From assembly GCA_032173965.1 (NCBI GenBank), contig JAVUNC010000006.1, forward strand, positions 19,008,028 through 19,072,027: a stretch of DNA of 64,000 bases. The letters are read 5' to 3'. Each line of letters starts with the position of its first letter. Position 1 is the stretch's first letter. Source of the stretch: Sitta carolinensis (lineage: Eukaryota > Chordata > Aves > Passeriformes > Sittidae). This document shows, piece by piece, positions 27,991-39,359 of this stretch. The position numbers and the translations under genes are program-made. The notes under the pieces were generated by a model. The model was not told the origin of the DNA. It saw only the letters and a list, made by a program, of their open reading frames with translations, and did no database searches.

Positions 27991-28379
27991 CGGGACATCC
28001 CATCCCTGTAGTTGCCTGCAGGAGCAGCAGGTGGCGAGCCCAGCCTGGCTTTCAGTGCTGCTGCCAGCCGCAGGAAAGCCGGGAAGAGCGGCCCTGGAGC
28101 TGCTGGAGGAAGGGGTGGGTGTGTCAGCCCCGGCAGCGGCCGTGGGACACGGGCGGACAGCTCCTCCTGCGCCCCGGAGCCAAACGCTTTCTCCGGATTT
28201 GCCTCGGGAAAACAGAATTCCCAGCATTTTCCACCTGGGCTGGGAATATTGCAGGGCTCGTCCTGCCGGGGACTGGGCTCAGCATCAGCACGGGCTGTGA
28301 CTGCTCCCAGCTGGGGTTCTGGTGGAGGCTCTGCCCCAAATGCTTCTCCTCCTGCCCTGAAGTCTGGGGCAGGGCTTGG

Positions 28380-29220
28380 AATTCACAGAATCCCAGAGTC
28401 TGGGTTGGAAGGGACCTTAAATCCCATCCATCCCATCCACCATCCCATCCCATCCCATCCCATCCCATCCCATCCCATCCCATCCCATCCATCCCATCCC
28501 TCCCAATCCCATCCCACCCATCCCATCCATTCCACCCTCCCACTGTCCCAGCGACATCCATCCATCATTCCACCATCCTCATCCATCCATCCATCCATCC
28601 ATCCATCCATCCATCATCACCATCCATCCATCCATCCATCCATCCATCCATCCATCCATCCATCCATCCTATCCATCCATTCCATCCATCCATCCATCCA
28701 TCCATCCATCCATCCATCCCATCCATCCATCCATCCCATCCATCCATCCATCCTCCATCCATCCATCCATCCATCCATCCATTCCATCCATCCATCCATC
28801 CATCCATCCATCCATCCATCCATCCATCCATCCATCCATCCATCCATCCATCCATCCATCCATCCATCCATCCATCCATCCATCCATCCATCCATCCATC
28901 CATCCATCCATCCATCCCATCCATCCATCCATCCATCCATCCATCCATCCATCCATCATCCATCCATCCATCATCCATCCATCCATCCATCCATCCATCC
29001 ATCCATCCATCCATCCATCCATCCATCCATCCATCCATCATCCATCCATCCCTCAGTGTCCAGCCTGACCTGGGACATTCCAGGGATGCAGGGGCAGCCC
29101 CAGCTGCTCTGGGAATTCTGTGCCAGGGTCTGCCCACTCTCCCAGGAACAATTCCTTCCTTCTCTCCCCTAAATTTCCCTGCTGTCCGTTTGAACCCATC
29201 CCCCTTGTCCTGTCCCTCAT
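28380..29220 (-). repeat. CR1 LINE 3' end split by an expanded CCAT array
   Basis: The left part (28,380-28,430) reads GTCTGGGTTGGAAGGGACCT + TAAATCCCATCC. The right part (29,055-29,220) reads CAGTGTCCAGCCTGACCTGG + GACATTCCAGGGATGC. In the copy at 9,035 these two parts are joined by about 70 bp starting CCCATCCCATTCCACACCC. Confidence 0.85.
28424..29053. repeat. (CCAT)n microsatellite, about 630 bp, array 1
   Basis: The left 110 bp is CCCAT-rich (five-base variant). Thereafter it is nearly pure CCAT with scattered one-base interruptions. It probably grew from the CCCATCCCATTCC segment of the enclosing CR1 copy. Confidence 0.95.
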
Positions 29221-29639
29221 CCCTTGTCCCAAATCCCTCTCCAGGTTCTTTGCAGACTCTGGCAGGATGAACTGCCAGGGAGTCCTTGGAGATTCCAGCC
29301 GCATTCAACCTCTCTAGTGACATGACTCGCTGTTTTTCATATTTTCTATCAGTCTGTGGAGAAATAAATTAGCTCAGGTAGGAGCTGTGGCTACAGGGAA
29401 GATAAAGAGGTCAGGGACTGTCCTTCCAGGTCTGTGGTACCTGCTCACAGCCCTCCTTGACCTCAGGGAAGAAAGAAGTTGATTAAAATTGGAGTTATTC
29501 CGTTTAACTGAGAGAAATAACCAGACACGGCACAAAGAACCTTTCTTGGAGAAATTCATTTGAATTAAGTTGTAGGAATAACTTTTTTTTTTTTTTTGTG
29601 GTTATTTCAGGGGGGAAACTGAAAACATTTTTTTGCAGA

Positions 29640-29865
29640 ATGTGGCAAGGGATGACCTCAACACTTCCTGGGAAAACCTGAACAATGGAGACATTTGGAT
29701 AAGGCTGGAGGTGCTGCCAGGGCCTGAGGTCACGCTGAGTGTTTGGAGAGTCAGGGATGGGATCCTTGGGGATTGTGGGGGGTCTGTGCAGGGCCAGCAG
29801 CTGGGCTGGGGGATCCCTGGGGGTCCCTTCCCACTCAGGATATTCCCTGTTTGAGAGCAGGATTT
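29640..29865 (+). repeat. Diverged CR1 LINE 3' fragment
   Basis: GCTGCCAGGGCCTGAGGTCA, GGTCTGTGCAGGGCCAGCAG and GGTCCCTTCCCACTCAGGAT resemble the 6,170 CR1 block. Confidence 0.6.
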
Positions 29866-30234
29866 GGAATATCTCCCAGGATGTTCTGTCCCTCCCTCTC
29901 GTTAGGATTCCCTGCATCCCTCCTGTGGGATGGGTTGGAGCACAGGAGGGGCGATGCTGGCAGGGAGCTGAGCCAAGAGACGGGGGTGAGATCCCTGCTG
30001 GAATGTGTGCTGGAGTGCTGGATCTGACCCTTTCCAGGAATGCTTGGCTCTCCCAGGTCTCCTGTGCCCATCCTGTGTCCCTGAGCAGCCCAGCCCAGCA
30101 CTGGGAATGCTCCCCCTGCTCCCACAGAGTTCCGTGGGCTCCTGCTCCCTGCACCAAACACCTGGAATCCTCTGGACGAGAGCTCTGGAGCTTCCAGGAG
30201 AAACAGAGAGGGGATGACACTTGTCCAGAGTCAC

Positions 30235-30935
30235 CCTGCTCTGGGCTCAGGTCCTGTGAGGAGAGGCTGAGGGAGCTGGGAAGGGTCTGGAACATCAGGA
30301 GAGGCTGAGGGAGCTGGGAAGGGTCTGGAGCTCCAGGAGAGGGAGCTGGGAAGGGTCTGGAACATCAGGAGGGCTGAGGGAGCTGGGAAGGGTCTGGAGC
30401 TCCATGAGAGGGAGCTGGGAAGGGGCTGGAACATCAGGAGGGGCTGAGGGAGCTGGGGGAGGGTCTGGAGCCACAGGAGAGGGAGCTGGGAAGGGTCTGG
30501 AGCTCCAGGAGGAGCTGGGAAGGGTTTGGAGAACCAGGAGAGGGAGCTGGGAAAGGGTCTGGAGCTGCAGGAGGACTTGAGGGAGCTGGGAAGGGTCTGC
30601 AGCTCCCTGAGAGGGAGCTGGGAAGGGTCTGGAGCCCCAGGAGGGGCTAAGGGAGCTGAGAGGGTCTGGAGCTCCAGGAGAGGGAGCTGGGAAGGGTCTG
30701 GAACATCAGGAGAGGCTGAGGGAGCTGGGAAGGGGCTCATCCTGGAGCAGAGGATGTTCAGGGGGGACCTTCTGCTCCCAGGGAACAGGACAAAGGTGGT
30801 TTGGTTTGGATATTGGGAAAATGTCTTCCCTGAAGCCTGGTGGAGCAGGGGCTGGCCCGGGCAGTGCTGGAGTGCCCATCCCTGGTGGGATGTCCCTGCT
30901 GGGGGGACAGACGAGGCACTGGGACAAGGGACAAC
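30235..30935 (+). repeat. CR1 LINE 3' region with long internal minisatellite
   Basis: GGGCTCAGGTCCTGTGAGGA is a classic CR1 segment. It is followed by about 16 copies of GAGGGAGCTGGGAAGGGTCT + GGAGCTCCAG variants (30,265-30,735). The CR1 then resumes: GGGCTCATCCTGGAGCAGAG, TTGGATATTGGGAAAATGTC, and GTGCTGGAGTGCCCATCCCT. Confidence 0.88.
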
Positions 30936-31049
30936 ACCAGGGCACTGCTGCTCTGGGACCCTCAGGGGTGCTGAGGGCTGCAGGGGGTGCCCAGAGCACC
31001 TGAGGGCACGGCTGGTGTGGCTCCACCTGGGTGAAAGGCATTTTGTGCC

Positions 31050-31660
31050 TGCTTGGTTGTTGGAACCCAGAATGTTCCTCTGGCTGCCCTGGGGGAGCAG
31101 AGACCCTGGCACAGAGTCAAAAACACCTGTGTGTGTGACTGGAGCCCATGGAAAACATCACCAACCTTGTCTGGAGAATTACAGGACACCAGAGTGTGAG
31201 TAGAGTGATGGGTGACTTGGCACAGGGTGAAAATGTAGAATTTTAAGGGTTTTATAATGGGGGTTTAGGGACAAAAAGGAGAATTTTGTGTCCCTGGGCT
31301 TCCTCTTGGTCTTTCAGCCTCCACCTTCTGGTGTGGTGGTGGCACATTTTGAGAGGTTCAGAGTAAAGGTAACTGTCTAATAAAGTACATAGGTATTGGA
31401 AAGTTATTGTCAATAAAGAATAGGTAGATTTTAGTATAAAAGATAAACACTGCCCAGAGGGTGCCAGTCTGCTCCATCCCGACCTGCAGGACAGAGCTGT
31501 GCAGGCAGAGCCACAATGTTCCAGATAACAACAATAAACAATCCTTGGAGACGAGAACGGAGAGCTCTGAGCTGTTCTGGTGCACCTGGCTGGGAAAAAC
31601 AGAGACTGTGGGCAATTCTGGGGCCACGGCAACAGCACCAAACGCGAGAGCTCTCGGGGC
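31050..31660 (+). mobile_element. Solo LTR, family LTR-A, copy 1
   Basis: It starts about TGTTGGAACCCAGAATGTTC and ends about GCACCAAACGCGAGA. TATAAAAG lies at 31,435-31,442 and AATAAA at 31,533-31,538, the usual U3/R layout. It is nearly identical to minus-strand copies at 43,895 and 58,355. No internal retroviral sequence is adjacent. Confidence 0.82.
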
Positions 31661-32520
31661 AGCCAGAGTGCAGCCAGGATCAGCTCTGGAGGTCAGACCC
31701 ACGCTGTTCTCAGCACAGGTGGGGAAGGGAGGCTGGGCTGCTCTGCTCCCCCTGCCTCCCCCGGAGCAGCAGGAGTAATGGACTGGGGAGCCATTTGGAG
31801 GGATTTGAAAGCCCTGTTGCACATCGCTCTGCAGCCTCCTCACTCCATTAATATTCCAGGGAGAGGAATGTAACAGAGCCATCTCGTGATTACTCTGCTG
31901 ATTACGGGGCATCATTATCTGTCCCTCTCAGCCAGCTCTGGGCTTTGAAGCTGGAGACAAATAATGAAGGTGCAGAGCAGAGAGCACCCTCTCTCTCCTT
32001 CTCTCTCCTCTCTCTCCCCCTCTCCAGGTAAAACACCCTCTGTGATTTATTACCTCCCCTTAAGAAAAGCAGGACATAAATTACGAAGCGTTGCCAAATC
32101 TTTCAGCTCTCATGGGCAAGGCTATTTGCTAAATAGTCTATTTGAAGGTCTTTTTGATGCTGCCAAACATCCTAACAGAATTTACCTGGAAACAGGAGTT
32201 CCTGATGAGTTTCATTATTAATACATATATAAAGGAGTTGCTTTTCTTGCTCGATGATGTGTCTGAAATGGAAAACACGGTTCAGAGCTCTCAGTGCCTT
32301 CAGTGGGTGCAGGCTGAGTTCTGTTACAGCACTGGGTCTTCTTGCCTTGATTTAGGGGGATCTGAGCGTGGCATTCATGGAGAGATCTGTCCCTGGGTTC
32401 AGGCTCATCCTGCACGACAGGTGTAGAAAAAGTGAGAAAAGTGGAGATAAACCGGGGTAGGTGTTGTCAGGCAGCAGAGACATTCCATCCCTTGTGTGCA
32501 GGGAGCATGGAGATGGACAC
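31661..32520. other. Intergenic, single copy; possible conserved element 32,040-32,220
   Basis: No gene is visible. After a CT-rich run (31,990-32,030) comes AT-balanced sequence with low repeat content (for example GGACATAAATTACGAAGCGT), which may be conserved noncoding DNA. Confidence 0.35.
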
Positions 32521-32523
32521 AGC

Positions 32524-32956
32524 ACTCCATCCATCCATCATCCTCCATCCATCATCCACCATCCATCATCCCTCCATCCATCATCCACCCACCCATCCAT
32601 CCATCCATCCATCCATCCATCCAATCCATCCATCCATCCATCCATCCATCCATCCATCCATCCATCCATCCATCCATCCATCCATCCATCCATCCATCCA
32701 TCCATCCATCCCTCCATCCATCCATCCATCCATCCATCCATCCATCCATCCATCCATCCATCCATCCATCCATCCATCCATCCCACCATCCATCCATCCA
32801 TCCATCCATCCATCCATCCATCCATCCATCCATCCATCCATCCATCCATCCATCCATCCATCCATCCATCCATCCATCATCCATCCATCCATCTCATCCA
32901 TCCATCCATCCCATCCATCCATCTCCATCCATCCCCAATCCATCCCATCCATCTCC
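32524..32956. repeat. (CCAT)n microsatellite, about 430 bp, array 2
   Basis: Nearly pure CCAT with a few CCCAT, CATCAT and CTCC interruptions. Unlike array 1, I cannot see CR1 flanks. Confidence 0.95.
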
Positions 32957-33444
32957 CCCACCCCAGCAGTTTATGGTGGGCAGATCTTTCCCAGTCCCAT
33001 TCTGGACCCTCCCTGCAGCAGCCGTGCTGGCAGAGGATGGAGAGGGAGAGGCCCTGATTCCGTGGGGGGAGCAGTTGTCAGCAGGCTTTGGGGTCAGTGC
33101 AGTGATTTATTTTTAATTTGGGTGCTTGACAGCTGGGATTTCATCGGTGTCTCCGCAGGCCAGGCGCTGGCACGCTAAACCCGAGGTGTCAGCTGCTGTG
33201 TCACCTCCCATCAGAGCAGAGCTGCAGACACCTTGCCGTGGCTCCTGCTGGGAGGAGGGAGGCTGGGCAGGGAGGCTGGAGCAGCCTGTCCAGGGAGCTC
33301 TGGAATGCAGCAGGGTGGCTCTGCAGCCCTGCAGCTCCCCTGGCACCCCGGCCTGTCCCGGCCTCCATCCCCCCTGGCTGCACCAGGGAGCAGGGGGGTC
33401 ACCCAAGGCAGCAGCAATGCCCGGGGTTTATTAATGGAACTGAT

Positions 33445-33670
33445 GGCACACAATGGAATTAGTGCTGGAGCTGGGCCAGGGAGGGCCAGGCTGGAGGGCA
33501 GGGAAAGGTCCCAGCTTTCCAGAGGGTGCTGGGCACTGCCCAGGGAATGGGCACAGCCCCGGGGCTGCCAGAGCTCCAGGAGCTGCCAGGGTGGGATTGC
33601 TGAGGGTCTGGGCAGGGACACGGTGATCCTTGGGATCCCTCCCAGCTCAGGATATTCCAGGATGTTATGG
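33445..33670 (+). repeat. CR1 LINE 3' end
   Basis: AGAGGGTGCTGGGCACTGCC, GAGCTGCCAGGGTGGGATTG and ATCCCTCCCAGCTCAGGATA, the same block as at 6,170. Confidence 0.8.
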
Positions 33671-33804
33671 CACTGCTCTAAGCCTGCCCTGCTGCCAGCT
33701 GGGATGGATCACTCCAGTCACTTGTGGGAGTTCAGTGGGAAAGGAGCCTCAATCCCTCCCCATGTGTCTGTTCCTGCTGATCTGGCGTGATGCCTTCAGA
33801 CCTG

Positions 33805-33935
33805 TGTGCATCAGAGAATCCCGAAGGATTTGGATTGGAAGGACCTTAAATCCCCTCCCATCCCACCCCTGGGTACTCCAGGTCCCATCCAGCCTGGCCT
33901 TGAACAATTCCAGGGATCCAGGACAGCCACCACCC
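33805..33935 (-). repeat. CR1 LINE 3' end
   Basis: GATTTGGATTGGAAGGACCT, CCATCCAGCCTGGCCTTGAA and CAATTCCAGGGATCCAGGAC, in reverse orientation. Confidence 0.75.
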
Positions 33936-33939
33936 CTTC

Positions 33940-34985
33940 TTTTTGCCTTCCCCTCTGTCCCCGTGCTCGTGCAGCAGGTCCTGCTCTATGCAGCACTTGG
34001 CTCTTCCCAGCACAAATCGTTTTTTCCCATCTCTTTTCCAGCTGTCACAAACCCTTTGAACGCTCAGCCTGGTTGCCCCAGCTGCTCAGAGACCAGCCCG
34101 GGTCACTCCGGGCTGTGCCTGTGATGCTTTTCCTCGCCCAGGCTGCTCAGGGAAAAGCCAGGCAGAGCCAGGGACAAGCAGGGGCACTCCCAGCTGTCCC
34201 CTGCTCACGGGCAGCTGCTCTCTCAGCGGGATGTTCTGCTTTCCTACCTCTGCTTTGTTTTATCCCTGCTCCCCGGCTCGCTCGGAAATGTCACGCCAAA
34301 GAGCCTCAGAAGCATTATTAAAGTCAAAATAAATGACATTTACTGTCTCCTGCTTTCCAAAAGCCTGTTAGCCAGTCACAGGAGGAAATGAGGGGTTTTT
34401 AAACCCTGCCTGCCTGATCCTTTCCCTTTTATTACCATGTCTTTTCCGAGGATAAATCCCCTTTGAGTTTCGCTGGGATAAATAGCTGCTAAGTCAATGT
34501 AATTGTTGTCTGCGGCTCTGGGGCCCTGCGGGCAGTGGCTGCTGCCCTCCGAGGGAGCTCTGCTCCCGGATCCCGACCCAGGACAGCTCCACTGGGCACC
34601 GGGAGCCTCCCCCGAGTCCTGCAGGGATCCCTGAGAGCTCCCACAGCCGGGGCAGGGCACAGCCCTGTCCCCATCACCACTGCCTGCTCCAGAAATCCTT
34701 GGGCTCCTTGGGATCCCTGAACTGGCAGCTGTGCGAGGGATGGGCAGCCCTTTCCAGGAAGGAATTCTCCCAAAATCCAGCCTGAGGCCGTTCCCTCTGC
34801 TCCTGGCCCTGCAGCAGAGCCCGACCCCCCCGGCTGTGCCCTCCTGCCCTTGGAGGGCTTTTCCAACCTCACAGATCCTGGGATTCTGCCTCCAAAGCCC
34901 AAAGCACAGCCCAGCAAACACAGAGATATTGGTAGGACTGGATTTTCAGCTGATGAACGCATTGGAAAGAACAAAAAGTTGTGCA
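33940..34985. other. Intergenic, single copy
   Basis: No gene is recognised. 34,265-34,500 is repeat-poor and AT-rich. Confidence 0.45.
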
Positions 34986-34989
34986 GAGC

Positions 34990-35180
34990 CAGGAGAGCCC
35001 TGAGCCTCCTCTGCTCCAGGATGAGCCTGCCCAGCTCCTCAGGGATTCTCCATTCCCTGCCCAGCTCCTCAGGGATTCTCCATTCCCTGCCCAGCTCCTC
35101 AGGAATTCTCCATTCCCTGCCCAGCTCCTCAGGGATTCTCCATTCCCTTCCCAGCCTCGTTCCCTTCCCTGGACACATCC
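34990..35180 (-). repeat. CR1 fragment with four- to five-copy 30-bp minisatellite
   Basis: CCTGAGCCTCCTCTGCTCCA, then repeats of CCCAGCTCCTCAGGGATTCT + CCATTCCCTG, ending CCCTTCCCTGGACACATCC. Confidence 0.8.
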
Positions 35181-35379
35181 AGTGGGAATTTCCCCAGGAC
35201 ACCCAGGTGACCTGGCCACTGGGCTCCCCCCTCCCAGAACCACTTCAGGCACAAGGAATAAACAGGTTTGGGGTTGGGGTTCCAGCTCCTTCCCAGCACT
35301 GGCTGCCTGTGCTAAGAGCAGCCCAAGGGTTGCAGTCCTGGCAGAGTTTCCTTGGATGTGATTTCCCAAAAGCTTTTAT

Positions 35380-37015
35380 CTCTACCGTGGCAGTTTGTCT
35401 CTAATTGCAGAAATAACGAAATGCCTTTGAGCATATTTATTCACTGGAGTTTGATTTTAGTTACTCATTATAACAGTGTTAATAACAGCCTGAAGGGAAG
35501 GAGCAGGATTGCATTTGAGCCACAGAGAGCCAGAGATGAGTTGGTTTAAATTTTTGCTTAATGGACCATTCTGTCCTCGGAACACTTTGTCTTTCCTGCC
35601 ATTTTTATTTCCCCTTTTGCCACTCGATGTCTAAAACCCAGAAATAAAAGGCAACAGAGTTATCTAATACCACAAGTGTCAGATCTCATAACTTGGTGAA
35701 AATCAGTCCTTCAGGGAAATTGAATTTATTGCCAGTTGAAATATGAATGCTTTTATTTGCTCCGGAATGTGAGCCTGCCTTTGTTAGCAAGACTGACCTA
35801 TTCTCACTGGAGCCAAAGGTGGATTTTGGCTGCTCACAACTTGTTCAGGGATGGAAGAGAGAGAAAAGAAACTGGTGGGAGAATCAGGACAAGGAAATTG
35901 ATGGTGGAATTGCTGTTTTTTGCCAGAAACACCTCTTAGATCCCCCAGCCCCTGACTCCTGCAGGTTACTGAGGTTTGAGTTGTGCAGTTCCTGGTGCCA
36001 ACCCTCGTTCCTGGTCCGTGCAGGATGGGGATAAACCCCAGGAATATTGCAGCAGGTGCCCTGTGCTTCTTGGGCAAGAAAATCCTGACTTTTTCCGAGC
36101 AGTTTATCCGTTCCCACAGCCTGAGGGGGCTGCAGGTGGGAGGCAGGGGGCAAAGAGGTTGCTCTGTGGTTTGGAGGTGTTTCCTAGAGAGAGGGACAAT
36201 CTCACAATCCCAGAATCCCAGAATCCCAGGGCTGGCTCCCGTGGGAAGCTGGGTTTTGCCAGGCGGGCTCTGAGCCCACAGCAATCCATGGTGGGTTTGG
36301 CATGAGGGGAGCTGCCTGAGGCTCTTTGGGGATTTTTAATGGATCCAAACCTCTCAGAGTGCTGCTGCACCCCCAGGCACCCAGCTGAGCCCTTAGGACA
36401 ACATCGACCCAGTGCTCCTCCCTCTGCTTTGGGCTGGGATTTAAACCCAGGCACCGTTTGCTTGGTGAGTTATGATGGATAAACCGTGGCTGTTCATCTT
36501 CCTGCAAGGCTTCAGGGGTTATTTATGCCTTTAGAATTTGTCAGAGGGAAATTTCCAAGTCATTCAAACAAACATGTAATTTATTCGTGGCAGCACAGGG
36601 AGTCTGGAGGGTTTAATTCCTGCGGAGCTGGGAGGTGCAAGGAGCCCCATTTGTCAGGACAGGCAGCAGAAGGGATGCCAGGCTGGGCTGAAGATCCTTG
36701 GAGCATCCTCCTCAGCTGACAGTGCTCACAGGCTCCTGGTTACCAGGGCAGCACAGGGAACGAGCTCCTCAGGCACTCCAGAGGGAACTCTGGGCACAGA
36801 GGGATCCAGGTTTTCTGTGCTGGCAGAGAATGATCCACCAAAATGCACTGCATGGACCTGAGGGCATGGAAAGGCTCCAGAACTGAGTGACAGCACTGAG
36901 AGTGTGAGGGTGGAGTGAAACAGAAGTGCGTTTTATCACAGAGTAAAAAACTTTAAAATTATGGGTTTGAAATATAGCAATATATATATATGTTACATGA
37001 TAGAGAGTTTAGGAT
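35380..37015. other. Intergenic, single copy
   Basis: No gene recognised. The first 500 bp is AT-rich and repeat-poor and could hold conserved noncoding sequence. Confidence 0.4.
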
Positions 37016-37017
37016 GT

Positions 37018-37188
37018 AGTCCTTCTTCTTCTTCTTCTTCTTCTTCTTCTTCTTCTTCTTCTTCTTCTTCTTCTTCTTCTTCTTCTTCTTCTCCTTCTCC
37101 TTCTCCTTCTCCTTCTCCTTCTCCTTCTCCTTCTCTTCTCCTTCTCCTTCCCCTCCTCCTCCTCCTCCTCCTCCTTCTCCTTGATCCC
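37018..37188. repeat. (TTC)n / (CTTCTC)n / (CCT)n array
   Basis: About 24 TTC units, then about ten CTTCTC units, then CCT units: a pure pyrimidine strand of about 170 bases. Such mirror-type tracts can form triplex (H-) DNA. Confidence 0.95.
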
Positions 37189-37189
37189 T

Positions 37190-38235
37190 CAGTGCCCAGG
37201 GTTCTGACATTCCTGCCCCCAAAAGTGCAGCTGCAAATCCATCCCTGAGCTTTTCCCTGTGAAAAATCTCCTCCTGCTGCTCCAAGAGGCTCTTTGAGCA
37301 TCAGAGCCACAAGCGCTGAACTCAGCACAGCAAACTCCAGCTTTTCGTGGCTTCTGGGCTTCTTTTGAGTTAAAATCTGCAGATTTTGGGTGTAAAACTC
37401 AATTTCCTCGGGTAGGAGACGCCACCAGTGTGTTCCTCCATGGGGGTGGCACACCAAAGCTGTTGCTGTACATAGAAATGTGAATTTCCTCCCAATTTTC
37501 ACTCTTCACCCTTGTGTCCTCCTGCTGAGAAGGGTTGGAACCCTTGATCCCCCACTGCTGCTCCAGGAATGGCTCCAGGGAATGGCAGGAATGGGGCTGG
37601 GATTGGGTTTTACCAAACCTCCTGTGGTCACCCCACATCCTGGGGCTTCAAAAATAGTCTGGGAATGGTTCTGGGACTGGGTGAGTCTTGGCAAAAGTTC
37701 TGTGGATCTTCAGGGACCTGACACGGCTCCTAAAAGATCCTGTGACCTCCTCCCTGCAGGGTCAGACTGGGATAAATCCTCCTCCCATGGATAAATCACT
37801 GTGCCTGGGGATGGCTTCAAACATAATTACTTGGTTACATGGAGACACTGGGTTTTTATAAAGCAGGGAACAGGCAGCAGGGCAGGATGAAGAGCCTGAC
37901 GATTTTTTTTGTCTCTCAAGTGGTCATTTTTCACATCAGGTGAAGCAAAACTGGGGCTTGAGTGACGTTTCTCTAATGCAATTAATTATTTATGGTTTTC
38001 TGCAAGCAGCAATCAAGAGGAGCAGCGCTGGAATGGGATTTGTCTCTCAATTGATTTCTAAAGAGAAGCCTGCAGTGAGTGTGGGGTCTGTGCCAGCCCC
38101 AGCTGGGTCTCCCTGGGCTTTAAACCCCCCTGGCCCAGCAGGGACACACTGGGAGCTCCAGCACAGGAGAGCAGTGGGAGCTGCTGGGGCTCTGCCCCTG
38201 GGGGCTCCAGAAGGGCAAAAGGCAAAAATTATCAT
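37190..38235. other. Intergenic, single copy
   Basis: No gene or repeat recognised. Confidence 0.45.
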
Positions 38236-38239
38236 AAAA

Positions 38240-38645
38240 TCCCCGACTGGTTTGGGTGGGAGGGACCTCAAATCCCACCCAGATACCCCCCTGGATGGGC
38301 AGGGACCCCTCCCACTGTGCCAGGGTGTCCAACCCCGGTGTCCAGCCTGGCCTGGGACATTCCAGGGATCCAGGGGCAGCCACAGCTGCTCGGAGAATTC
38401 CAGCCCAGCCAGGAATTCACAAAATCCCACCCAGCCGTGCCCTCTGGCAGTTCCCATCCATTCCCTGGGTGCTGTCCCTCCATCCCTTGGGAATGCTCTC
38501 CCTCTTTCCTGCAGCTCCTCCAGGCCACCCTGAGGGCATTCCAGAGCTGTTCCTCTCCCAGCAGAGCTGCTCCAGCCCTCCCACCATCCTGGAGCCTCCT
38601 CTGGACTCCCCCCAGCAGCCCCAGCTTGACTCCAGGAGTTAATTC
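38240..38645 (-). repeat. CR1 LINE 3' region, longer copy
   Basis: GGTTTGGGTGGGAGGGACCT, CCAGCCTGGCCTGGGACATT, GGAATTCACAAAATCCCACC and the upstream CAGCTCCTCCAGGCCACCCT, TGGAGCCTCCTCTGGACTCC, all in reverse orientation. Confidence 0.82.
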
Positions 38646-38961
38646 CCAAATAATCAAGGCAAACTTCCATTTCCACAGTTAAGCTGGGACGGGGCATTTG
38701 TTCTCTTGCATACCTGGAGCTGGAAACATGCAATTCCTCCTCACAGGTGACATTTGCTGCTGCCTTGGTCGTGTTTTACCCCACGGGCTGCAAGCGCCTC
38801 TCAGCTCGAGGAGGAGCTGCAGGGATTGCAGCAGAACAAAACGGAGCAAAAAAACCTTTTTGGCCACCTTTTTATCCTTGATGCTCTGGGTTTCTCTGTT
38901 CATTACAGCAGAGCACAGTTCCCTGACACAGGAGGGGATCTGCATGTGACAGTTCCGATGT

Positions 38962-39264
38962 TGTGTCTGCTGTAAGGAAATTTTTCCCATTTGTATCTGC
39001 TGTAAGGAAATGTTTCCCTTTTGTGTCTGCTGTAAGGAAAGGTTTCCCATTTTGTGTTTGCTGTAAGGAAAGGTTTCCCATTTTGTGTTTGCTATAAGGA
39101 AATGCTTCCCATTTGTATCTGGCGTAAGGAAATTTTTCCCATTTGTGTCTGCTGTAAGGAAAAGTTTCCCATTTGTATCTGCTGTAAGGAAAGGTTTCCC
39201 ATTTGTATCTTCTGTAAGGAAATTTTTCCTGTTTGTGTCTGCTGTAAGGAAAGGTTTCCCACAG
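38962..39264. repeat. 30/31-bp minisatellite, about ten copies
   Basis: The unit is TGTCTGCTGTAAGGAAAGGT + TTCCCATTTG. Confidence 0.93.
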
Positions 39265-39359
39265 GTGGGCAGGGCAGGGCAGTTCCCCTGTGGGGCCACC
39301 CTGAGGGTCTGGGGGTGCTTTGAAGAGCAGCCACAGCATGTTTGTGTAAATTACAAGTT

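Noticed and set aside
28012..29270. HPSI/WMDG repeat proteins from the CCAT arrays
   Set aside because: Translations of a tetranucleotide microsatellite, open in all frames.
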